DNA from: Cyclina sinensis
Taxonomy: Eukaryota > Mollusca > Bivalvia > Venerida > Veneridae
Length of the DNA: 64,000 nucleotides
Direction: 5' to 3'
NCBI GenBank assembly: GCA_012932295.1
Contig: JAAONU010000020.1
Span: forward strand, 702,378 to 766,377
The translations under genes and the position numbers were made by a program. This document shows positions 46,328-57,431 of this stretch, piece after piece. The notes beneath the pieces were generated by a model. That model saw only the letters and a list, made by a program, of their open reading frames with translations. It was not told the DNA's origin and did no database searches. Within the stretch, counting starts at the first letter, position 1, and every line of letters begins with the position of its first letter.

Positions 46328-47390
46328 ATGCTCCCCATCGAAGATGAGGGGGCATATAGTTTTGCAAATGTCGGTCGGTACGGCGGTCGGTCGGTCGGTC
46401 TGTCTGTCGGTCGGTCCGTCGGTAGACACTTCGTTTCCAATCAATATCTAGAGAACTCTTTGACCTAGGTTCACTAAACTTAGTATGCTGGTTGGTCATC
46501 ACCAGTAGATGACACCTGTTGACTTTGAGGTAATTAGGTCAAAGGTCAAGCTCACAGGGACCTTCATTCTAAAAACGGTTTCCGATCAATAACTAGAGAA
46601 CTCTTTAACCTAGGTTCACCAAACTTGGTATGCTGATTGGCCATGATAAGTAGATGACCCGTTTTAATTTTAAAATCATTAGGTCAAAGGTCAAGCTCAC
46701 AGGGACCTTAATCCTAAAAACGGTTTCCGATCAATTACTAGATAACGCTTTGACCTAGGTTCACCAAACTTGGTATGCTGGTTGGTCATCACCAGTAGAT
46801 GACCCTATTAACTTTGAGGTCATTAGGTCAAAGGTTAAGCTCACAGGGACCTTCATCCTTAAAACGGTTTCCGATCAATAACTAGAGAACACTTTGATCT
46901 ATGTCCACCAAACTTAGCTTGCTTGTAGGACATCACCAGTAAATGACCCCTATTGATTTTTTGGTCATTAGGTCAAAGGTTAAACTCACAGGGACGTTCA
47001 TCCTAAAAACGGTCTCTGATCAATAACTAGAGAAAGCTTTGGCCTAGATTCACCAAACTTGGTTTGCTGGTTGGTCATCACCAGTAAATGATTGTTATTG
47101 ACTTTGAGGTCATTAGGTCAAAGGTCAAGATCACAGAGACTTTCATACTAAAAACGGTTTCCTATCAATAACAAGAGACCACTTTGACCTAGGTTCACTA
47201 AACTTAGTATGCTGGTTTGTCATCACTAGTAGATGACCCCTGTTGATTTGAGGTCATTTGGTCAAAGATCAAGGCCACAGGGACCTTGATCCTAAATTCG
47301 GTTTCTGATCAATAACTAGAGAACGCTTTGGCCCAACCACAAGCAATTAGGTGCTGCTGGGGGGCATGTATGTTTCACAAACATTTCTTG
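46328..47390 (+). mobile_element. pearl/Helentron-like element with about seven core repeats
   Basis: Opens with a hairpin (ATGCTCCCCATC / GATGAGGGGGCAT, 46328-46355), then a GGTCGGTCGGTC tract (about 46372-46425), then a core unit of about 140-147 bp repeated about seven times (landmarks TTTGACCTAGGTTCACCAAA, GGTCATCACCAGTAGATGAC, GGTCAAAGGTCAAG). It closes with GGGGGGCATGTATG and a small GTTT/AAAC hairpin before TTTCTTG. This layout matches non-autonomous elements known from bivalves as pearl, later linked to Helentrons. No coding capacity. End points are approximate. Confidence 0.75.
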
Positions 47391-48342
47391 TTTTCGATAA
47401 TTTTAAAATAAGTTTTCTGATTTTGCCTATGTCCTATTTCAGAATTTGTGAATGACCACGGGGAGCAGAGGCCGTATATTAATACACAGTAAAAAGTATG
47501 TTCAAGTGGATATATAATATACCAATCAAATAATTTACCAACTACTGGCTACATTAATTTTGTAAATCTCCCGAAATCTGGAAGAAAATAGATAATACCT
47601 CGCAAAATGTCGTTTTCATTACATCTGAGAGAATCACGATGAAACGCGAAGGATATTGTCAGTGACCTAATATACCCTGGTATTTTAGGTGTTCGGTATT
47701 GCAAATCAGAAACTTCGAATTGAAACAAATGTTTGCTCTTATTTCGCCAATAAGTGTGTTAGCTAGTGACGCTTTATTTTCAAAAAAAAAAAAATATAGT
47801 TTCATCCAGAATAACAGTGGCTGCCATGCCGTAATATAAAATACAACTAGACTGTGACTTAGAAAAGTACGGCCACTTTTACGAATAAAACGTAAAACAA
47901 AGAAACGATGAGCAAAAAAGCAAAGTTGATCAAGAAACGTTTTAACTGTCTAAACGTTTTCAAATATATCTTTGTTTGTTTGTTTGTCTGCATGTAGACA
48001 AAACAAATTGGAAATGTTTCCGGTATAGCATAATACACTTATCAGCATTATCCGATAGTAATATTTGTACTAGTCTACTCGTTATTATTTCCTTAAGCGG
48101 ATTGACGTCAAACATTGAAAGGTCACGTGATAAATGTAGGACAGCAGTGTAAGCAGTGCAGTGCAAGTGTTACTTAGTCATTATCTTTCCAATTGTTCAT
48201 AACATTTTCGAAAATACTTAAAATATATTAACTTTTGAACAGTCCCGTTGAAAATTCGGACTTTTACTTCATGAAAACAAAATAATAATGCAATATATCA
48301 TGCGTTTTTCGACAAAACAAACACTCGTGTTTGACAAAAAAA
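47391..48342. other. No gene recognised
   Basis: AT-rich; no feature supported. Confidence 0.5.
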
Positions 48343-48400
48343 ATGTTTGAAATTTATTAGCATATCTACAAGCTGCATACATAAAATCAGAATATCAACA
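48343..48400. repeat. Short direct repeat (partner 46096-46155)
   Basis: See the entry at 46096. Confidence 0.6.
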
Positions 48401-48898
48401 ATTCTTTAAGTTTTCATCAACAATAAACTTTTGTTTCTTCTTTAGCAGAAATTATTTTATGATTTGATAATTATATCAAACTGGGACTTCAGCTTTTTGG
48501 CAATCTGTTGTCTTGCCGTGTGATAGGAAGGTGTATTATAATGGCTTATAATGGTGTTTCTTATCTGAAAAAAAGTTTCTAATTTGCTTTGCTTTATGCC
48601 TTTGGTTCGAACCAGGCCTAAAATATTCAATACATACTAGAAGTTCATATAAGTCATTTCATTTCGTAAATATAATTCAAATAGTATCAACTGAATGAAG
48701 GGTATTACATCAAAATGTGCTATAGTGGTATAGAACTTAAGCACTGTAGTTAGATATTTGCAGTCCCTTAATTGCAAAAAGACGAAGTGACCTTCAGAAC
48801 ATGGTTGTGGTCAAATTATCAATTACACATGCTAAAGAATTCACTTCACTAGCATTTATACGACTTATTGCTTACCCTTTCTGTTTTGAAATTTCAGT

Positions 48899-48899
<1 letters not shown>

Positions 48900-48938
<39 letters not shown>

Positions 48939-48948
48939 TTTTTTTTTT
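48900..48948. repeat. Poly-T tract
   Basis: About 49 bases, all T except one G near 48938. The poly-Phe in the overlapping 66-codon frame is a by-product. Confidence 0.95.
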
Positions 48949-49350
48949 GCTTTCTGGTTGGCTACATAATACGCAAATCTGTGAAATCTAGCAATAAGTA
49001 ACATTCAGCAGACATGTTATTCAATCTATATCACTTTAAATAGTCATTGCGTGACAAAGATGCTAGATTGATCTTCTTGAAAAAGTAAGACTGTTTGTAC
49101 CGCTAAGTCATGTGTTCTTATGAAATACACAAAAGCAGGTACAACTGTTGGAAATTACAAGTCGTTAAGTATTTGACCATGTTAAAAAAGCAATATCATA
49201 AAAGAAATATCACCGTTTTTCAGCTTTAACCAAACGCTGTTTTTAACAAAATATATAAGATTACAGGAAAGAAGACTAAACATCCGAACATCGCTTGCAC
49301 GTTTTAAATTACTTTTTTTCCAAAGGCTTTAAAAAGAAGAATTAAACTGA

Positions 49351-49447
49351 ATATTCATTCATTCATTCATTCATTCATTCATTCATTCATTCATTCATTT
49401 GTTCGTTCGTTCGTTCGGTGGTTCATTCATTCATTCATTCATTCATT

Positions 49448-49479
<32 letters not shown>

Positions 49480-49482
49480 TCA
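49351..49482. repeat. Compound tetranucleotide microsatellite
   Basis: (ATTC)n, then (GTTC)n, (ATTC)n and (TTTC)n in succession. Confidence 0.95.
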
Positions 49483-52400
49483 TATTGAACAATTGACAAG
49501 CTATTAACAACGTAAAGAGAAAGATACATTCATCTTATATTAGACACTCATAGATAAAAAAGAAAGAAAAGAAAACCGTTTCGCGCTAGTTCTTTTATGA
49601 TAATTATTTAAAAACCGTTTTGGTCGAATGAATTATAAAATCACTATATAACCTAATATTTAACTTTTTTTAATTTTGATAACTATTGAATCGGTCTGCA
49701 TAATGTCTTCCACTTTGCACTGGCTTTGATCTTACGATCTTCACGATCTGGCAGTTATCACGACACATCGCTAATATGCTCAGTTCATACTTCAAAATGG
49801 ATAAAATCACTTAATCCTTGTCGGGAACCAGTTCATTTTTATTTGGGGTTTGTGCGGATTGAAAGTTGTATGCCGGACATTTCTTGGCTTTTTGTCGCTT
49901 AAATAAATCAACAGGAAATTTTGACAGATTGTTATAATAACAAAATACCGATGTGCGGTGTGTTCTTCCTCGAAAAGGAATTCCGGGAAAATTGAATGGT
50001 CATGCTTATGAAAAAGTCGAATGACACTGTTTCTCTTGACTGCTTCTTTCCAGAAATCGCCAAAGGAATTATCTCCAAAAGCTTATTAACTGAGATTTGA
50101 AATTGAAGCTTGATTAAAATACTGTATGATTTAATTTATTATGTTTAACCTACAAAGCGTGTACTTTCGTTTACAGGTACCGGATCCAGACTACACGCTC
50201 ATTCCTTTTCAACTTTACAAAAAACATAAACATGTATATTCTAGTGATGGAACTAATTATGAAGAGCTAACAGACATTAAAGGAAGACGTCCATTTACCA
50301 CCTGAGAGTATTTTTATTCCTTCAACTACAAAAGTCGGTTTGTTCATATATGATCCTTTTTAACATTTTATGTGAACAATTTTACATTTACTTCCGTATG
50401 ATGCTGAATGATAAAAACAGTTCAAGAAAGTAGGTACAACTGTATACAGGTATTGTACAGCATTATAGTGTCGTTATATTTCCTAGACTTATTTTAATAT
50501 TCGTAAAAGTGTATTAAGTTTAACGTTTTGATAACTATATAATCAAAATAAATTATATTTAAAGAAATAACAAAAATCATTTGTAAAATACAGCACACTG
50601 CAGAAAGCTGCGGTGTTGACGGTAATGACTCAACATACGTTTGATGAATCATTCCCTTTTCTATAGCTTTCTTTTATGTTTTGATATGATATGCACTTAA
50701 ATCGCGTTAAGCTGTCAAAATACGGGATGAAACGTGTTGCGATAGTACGCAAATAGGGCACACTTAACATTCTACGGTCCCTTCAGTAATTTTTGCTATG
50801 AACTGGATATACAATACAACGGAAACATGCTCAGGGTCCGTCACAGATTTAAAGAGTTGCTTTTCGACTTTAACTCGAAAGAAAACCAAGCAATCAAACA
50901 GTAATGCATTTTAATGATATATTTGAAATAAACAGAGAAAATAGCCTGCCAGGAAATATCAATAATTTTAGAAAACAGTTCGAGTTCAATCATTTGCAGA
51001 CATAGCCCCTGAGTAGTAGAATATATGACCTTTACTAAAATAAAAAAAAAATAAAAAAACAGAAAAAATCTTGAAAATTAACATAAATATTTTACTTAAA
51101 AGCCTTAGTTTGTAGTTTGTTTGCAACAAATAGAACACAGACGCTCGACATGTTCTTTTCCGTTTTTTCTTTCTTTCATTTTTTTGGCTTATTTCTTCGA
51201 ACAGTTACAACTGTTCTATATATACTTATAAAACTACATATTACAAAATTCGGATTTTTTTCGAATACGGCAACGGCTATTAGAATAACGTATTCCAGAT
51301 CAAGGTCTTCTGTCTATGAGCGAAGAAATAATTGTGTTACTTAGATATAATTATGTAAATACTACATTTGTTTTCGTAAATTATATTGCAAACTGTATAA
51401 TGTTTTAACCATGTCTTTCAAAATAGTCATTTTTTCCATCTTCTCGAAAACATATATACTGCACAAAAAACGGAATTGTCAAACATTGATATATAAAAAA
51501 CAACGAAGAAACCAGAACACAAATGAAACTTTGAAGTGTAAAATGTATGTGATAATGGTACATGAATACTTACTTTAGCAATGTAGTTGGTACAAATATT
51601 TATCTAAATGTTAAAAGCATAATTTTATTTAGATTTTAAAACATTCGCTTGTGGTATTAGCGTACAACTCACACTTCTTACAATATCTGGATATTAAAGG
51701 GGCAAAATTTACGTTGCCTATATTACATTTGTCTTACTTATTAACATAACACATGTGGTTATAGTAGAAGCAAACTCTAGATAATTGTTTTGAAAGATAA
51801 ATTATATAAACTATGAAACAGAGAAAATAATCACTTACATGCCACACCTGAAACGAAAAGAAAACAAGCAAATTAATTGGTTGTTTCATTCCTTTCCAAC
51901 AAGTTTACATGACTAGAAATTCATATCACCTGGAAATACGTCAGAGACTACGTAGTTAACAAAACGTTATAAAGCTTTGTATATTGATGCTTTTAAACAA
52001 CGACCCAGTCTATACTCGGACATTGTTTTTAATATATTGACTGATAGCTTCACCTAAAAAAATAAAAGAACAGGTTTTGCAAGGACTTAATTCACAAAGC
52101 TTGATTTCGAGAAAACACAGCTACTCAAATGTACATCAAATGTACTAGCATTCAGCCATTGTAGCATAACATGGAAATGTCATTTCAAACCCTTATAATA
52201 TAGAAAACTTCTTGGCACTAAACAATTATTTACCACTTAATATTTATTAGTGAAAACGTTTTCAATTGTTCAAGGGTGTTAGTCCATTAGTCGGTAAAAG
52301 GTTATACATTATAGGTCACAAAAAGTAGTATTCTTAAATCTTGGGAATTAAGAACTGTAAATAAGTCGTGTTTTTTTTTTAATTTACCACCATAACGTTG

Positions 52401-52819
52401 TGTAAATTATTATTACTTTTATAATCACATTTTCCGTAAAAAAATATATATTATATTGAACAAAAAAGATATATATTATCCATACTAAAACTTGATCGGT
52501 TCTTATACTTAACTTTATTTAACTCCAAAAAAAAGTACAGGACTGACATTCCACATACTTTCAATTTACATGCATTACTTACTACACAATTCAACTCTAA
52601 AGCATGTTTTGCGTATTTATACTTTCTTTTTTGTTTCTGAGTTTTATTTCCAGTAAAGCTTTAAGGTCTAATGAAAAGAAAAGTGTAGAGTTGTGCAGTG
52701 AAATATATCATGGAGTAATGTGTTCATTTTCAGGATTATCCGAAGTTTAAACTATTTCCTCCGCATCATATTATTTCTATAATCAAAAAATTAAACTGAC
52801 AAAAAAAGCCTACTGCCAA
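49483..52819. other. No gene recognised; possible 9-nt microexon
   Basis: AT-rich. A potential minus-strand 9-nt exon lies at 51839-51847 (CAG/GTGTGGCAT/GTAAGT); see findings. Other short frames carry no recognised motif. Confidence 0.45.
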
Positions 52820-53660
52820 TACTGCTACTACTCACCGTTGTTACATCAGGTAAATGAACTACTGCTTCTGTCAATACTGCTACTGACAATTGTTGTTGCA
52901 TCACCTAAATGAACTACTGCTACTGTCAACTGTTGTTGCATCACGTAAATGAACTATTGCTACTCTCAATACTGCTATTGCCAACGGTTGTTGCATCACG
53001 TAAATAACCTAATGATACGGTCAAATCCGCTATTGCCAACTGCTATTGTATCACATAAATGAACTACTGCTACTGTCAATACGGCTATTGCAGACTGTTG
53101 TTGCATCACATAAATGAACTACTGCTATAGTCAAAACTGATATTGCTAACTGTTGTTGCATCACGTAAATTAACTACTGCTACTGTCAACACTGCTATTG
53201 CCAACTGTTGTTGAATCACGTAAATGAACTACTGCTACTGTCAATTCTGATACTGCCAACTGTTGTTGAATCCCATAAATGAACTACTGCTATGGTCAAT
53301 ACTGATTCTGTCAACTGTTGTTGCGTCACGTAAATGAACAATTACTTTAGTCAACTACTGTTCCAGCTACATGATTTATAACTACTGCCAACTACTGCTT
53401 TTACCATCTACTGATTCTACCAACTGCTATTTCTACCAATTGTTTCTACTGTCAGCTACTGCTACTGTCAACTGCTGCTTCTGTAAACTGCTGCCCCTGC
53501 ATCACGTTTAGTAACTACTGCTTCTGCCAACTGTTGTTGCATTACGTAAATGAGCTACTGCTAGTGTCAATACTGCTACTGCCAACTGTTGTTGCATCAC
53601 GTAAATGAACTACTGCTATTTTCTTGCATCATACAGGAGTTTCTACTGTTTACTCTGATG
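52820..53660. repeat. TACTGC-family array, part I (about 55-bp units)
   Basis: Units of about 55 bp containing AACTGTTGTTGCATCACGTA, AATGAACTACTGCTACTG and TCAATACTGCTATTGCC, degenerate towards 53350-53520. Confidence 0.88.
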
Positions 53661-53679
53661 CTAGGTAAACTTATCTTAC

Positions 53680-53992
53680 ATCACCCGTTAAGGACAAGAC
53701 GCGTGCTTTGAAATGACGTCATTTCGACGCATTTTATAAAGAATGAAATGCTTAGGATGACGTCATTTCGCCATTATGATTGAAGTTGTAAATTCATACA
53801 CTACCATAAGAAAAGAGTGCCAAAAACAAATATTAGACTTTCGTAAAATATGCAAGAAAAAGAATCAAACACCGGCTGTCTTTACAGACAGGAATATCTG
53901 GCTCTTGGGTAACTGTTAAGCGGTAACTCTACAGAGCCTCGTTACCGCTGTATACAGTTACCTGAGAGCCAGATATTCCGTTCTGTACTAAT
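53680..53992. other. Non-repeat island with two CRE palindromes and a long hairpin
   Basis: Breaks the TACTGC array. TGACGTCA occurs at 53714-53721 and 53758-53765; the first lies in a perfect 16-bp palindrome (GAAATGACGTCATTTC). A hairpin spans about 53882-53988: left arm with GGAATATCTGGCTCT and GGTAACTG, right arm with its complement (CAGTTACC, AGAGCCAGATATTCC), plus an inner CGGTAAC/GTTACCG stem. Probably an inserted fold-back or MITE-type sequence. Confidence 0.8.
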
Positions 53993-55480
53993 GTACTGCC
54001 AACTACTGCTTCTACCATCTACTGATCTACCAACTGCTCTTTTTACCAACTGCTTCTACTGCCAACTACTGCTACTGTCAGCTGCTGCTTCTGCAAACTG
54101 CTGCTACTGCCATCTACTGCTTCTTCCAACTGCTGTTTCTACCAACTATTCCTACTGCTAACTGCTGCTTTGCTCGACGTTCTTTAAACAGAGATTCTGT
54201 CATCTGCTGCTTTTGAATTGCGTTTTATAAGAACTATTGCAAGCTGCTGATAATTTTTCATGTCAAATAAATACTGCTTTTGCTAACTACTTTTCTTTGT
54301 TTCACGCTAAAAACTACAGCCTCTGCAAAAAAACTGCTGTTGCTACACTATTTATAACTTCTGCTACTGCCAATTGCTGCTAATACTGCACAATTAATGG
54401 AAACTACTACTGCCAACTCCAGCAATTGCTTCACGTTAAAAAGATCTTGCTACTGCCAACTACTTCTACTATCAACAACTGCTTCTGTCAGCAACTGCTT
54501 ACTGCCAACAAATCAAATACTGATACTGCCAAACGCTGCCACTGACAACTGCTGTGGCTGCAAACTGATGCTACTGCCGACTACTGCTTCTGCCAACTGC
54601 TGCTACTGACAAGAGCTGCTACTGCAAACAATACTACTGCCATCTGCTGTTACTGCTAACTTCTGATACTGCTAACTGCTGCCAAGTGCTGCTACTAACA
54701 GCTCCTGCTACTGTCAGCTACTGTCGTTGTCAACTTATGCAAACTGCCACTACTGTCAACTACTGCTAACTGTCAACTGATGCTACTGCCAGATTTTGCA
54801 ACTGTCAACTACTGTTACTGCCAGCTTCTGCTACTGTCAACTGCTAATACTGCAACATTCAGGTACTGACAAATGCTGCTACCGCTAACTGTTGCTACTG
54901 CCAACTACTGCTAATGCCTCCTGCTGCTACTGTCAACTGCTGTTACTGTCATCTACTGCTACTGCCAACTGCTGCTACTGCCAGCTACTGCTACTGCAAA
55001 CTACTGCTTATGCCAACTGCTGCTACTTACAGCTTCTGCAGGTGCTCTCTGCTGTTACCGACAACTGTTGCTACTGCAAACTACTGCTAATGCCAACTGC
55101 TGCTACTGCCACTACTGCTACTGCAAACAACTGCTAATGCCAACTGCTGCTACTGACAGCTTTTGCAACTTCCTTTTCTCCTGTTATTGACAACTGTTGC
55201 TATTGCCAACTACTGCTAGTGCCAACTGCTGCTACTGTCAGCTTCTGCAAGTGCCTCCTGCCACTACTGCCATCTACTGCTACTGCTTACTGCTGCTACT
55301 GCCAGCTACTGCTACTGCAAACTACTGCTAATGCCAACTGCTGCTATTGGCAGCTTCTGCAACTGCCTCCTACTGTCACTGACAACTGCTGCTACTGCCA
55401 TCTGCTGCCCTCGCCAACTTCTTTTACTGCCAACTGCTGTTACTGCCAAGTTTTGATAATGTTTCACATTAAAAACTTCA
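53993..55480. repeat. TACTGC-family array, part II (short units)
   Basis: Dense (C/T)TACTGCCAACTGCTG-type sequence with periods of 12, 15 and 18 bp. Because the periods are multiples of three, Cys/Leu/Thr-rich frames arise (CYCQLLLLPTTA); they are not supported as genes. Confidence 0.9.
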
Positions 55481-57330
55481 TGTATATCTAGAGTCAAGTT
55501 GTGATACTGCTTTATGTTAAAAAACCACAGCTACAGAGAGTTACTGATACTGCTTCACGTTAAACGACTACTGCTTCTACCAAGTTTTGATATGTCTTCA
55601 CGTTAAAAATGAATATCTACTGTCAAGGTATGATAATGTTTCATGTTAAAAATCTATATCTACCATGTCTACAGCCACGTTTTGATACTGCTTCACGTGA
55701 AAAAAACTACTGCTTCAGAGAATTACTGATATTGCTTCAAGTCAAACAACTACTGCTCCTGCCAAGTTTTGATATGGCTTCACATTAAAAAAAACTACTG
55801 TTACTGACACGTACTGATACTGCTTCATGTTAAATAACTATTGTTACTGCCAACTACTGGTACTTCATCACGATGAATAATTATTCCTACTGTTTCTCGT
55901 GAATTATCAGCTGTTCTGTTTCTGCTTCACATTATATAACTACTGCTACTCTACTTACTACAACTGACAGGTATTGTTCTGACAGGTATTGTTACTACCA
56001 GCTAACGCGTCTGCTTCACGTTTTATAACTACTACCATTTTCTGCCTCTGACAACTACTGCTACTGTCAACTACTGCTTCTGCCAACTACTGCGACTCAC
56101 TCACGATGAATAGTTACTCCTACTGTTTCACGTGAATAATCTTCTGTTTCTGCTTCACACTATATAACTACTGCTATTCTACTTACTAGAGCTGACAGGT
56201 ATTGCTACTGCCAATTAACGCTTCTGCTTTACATTTTATAACTACTACTGCTACCATAGTCTGCTAATGCCAACTACTGCTACTGTCAACTTCTGCTACT
56301 GCCAACTACTGCTTCTGCCAACTACTTTTATTTATTCAAGTTTAATAAATACTGCTACTTGCATCTACTGCCAATTGTTTACGTTCAACATTGACTGCTG
56401 CTGCCAAGTTTTGATTTGTTTCACGTTTAAATACTACTGTTACAGCCAAGTTTGATATTGCTTCACGTTAAAAAACTACTATCCATGCCAAATTTTGACG
56501 TTAAAAAAAAACTACTGGTTTTGCCAAGTTTAGATATTGTTTCTTGCAAAAAAAAAATCTACTACTGCCAACTTCCGATACTGCTTCACGTTAAAAACTA
56601 CATTAACTGCTACTGACAAGTACTGATACTGCTTTATGTTTAAGGGCTGTTGTTACTGCCAACGGCTGCTACTCTCTCACGAAGATAGTTACTCCTTCTG
56701 TTTCACGTGAATTATCTACTGTTTCTGCTTCACATTATATACAACTGCTATTCTACTTACTAAAACTGACAGGTATTGTTACTTCCAACTAATACTTCTG
56801 CTATACGTTTTAGCTTCTTCTACTACTAATTTCGGCTACTGCCAGCTAATGTTACCGATTCACGTTTAATATATGCTGCTACTGACAACTACAGTAACTG
56901 CTACTGTCACTTTCATTTACTACTGCTACTGCTACTCTCAACTACTGCCTTTGTCAACCACGGTCAGTCAGGTTTCACGTTATTCAACTACTGTTACAAC
57001 CAATAGCTACTTCTGCCACATACTGCTCCTATTTAACGTTAAATAACTACAGCTTCCACCAACTACAGCTTCTGCCACCTGATGCTGGGTCAACCTGATA
57101 TTGCTGCCAACTACTGCTAGAGTTTCATGTTGAAATCAACTGCTACTGCCAACTACTGCTTCTGTAATAGTTTATGCTGCTTCGCGATTAAGAACTGCTG
57201 CTATTGTCAACTGCTGCTCTGCTTCATGTTAAATAACGACCTATTGATTTTGCCAGCTATTGCTATTGCTTCACGTTAATAACTGCTGCTACTGCTAAGT
57301 ACCGCTACTGCTCCAAGATTAATAACTTTC
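55481..57330. repeat. TACTGC-family array, part III (longer, mixed units)
   Basis: TACTGC words are interspersed with GCTTCACGTTAAAAAACTAC, GCCAAGTTTTGATA and a longer unit (CACGTGAATTATC...TTACTAAAACTGACAGGTAT) seen at about 55900, 56130 and 56690. Confidence 0.88.
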
Positions 57331-57342
57331 ATCGAATCATTT

Positions 57343-57388
57343 ATTATTATTATTTTTGTTGTTGTTGTTGTTGTTGTTGTTATTGTTG

Positions 57389-57430
<42 letters not shown>
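57343..57430. repeat. (TTG)n/(TTA)n microsatellite
   Basis: GTTGTTGTTGTT followed by ATTATTATTATT, directly after the TACTGC array. Confidence 0.95.

Positions 57431-57431
<1 letters not shown>

Noticed and set aside
53993..55491. Cys-rich frames (CYCQLLLLPTTA) resembling a metallothionein or silk-like protein
   Set aside because: They are translations of the TACTGC array with stops between units and no start context.
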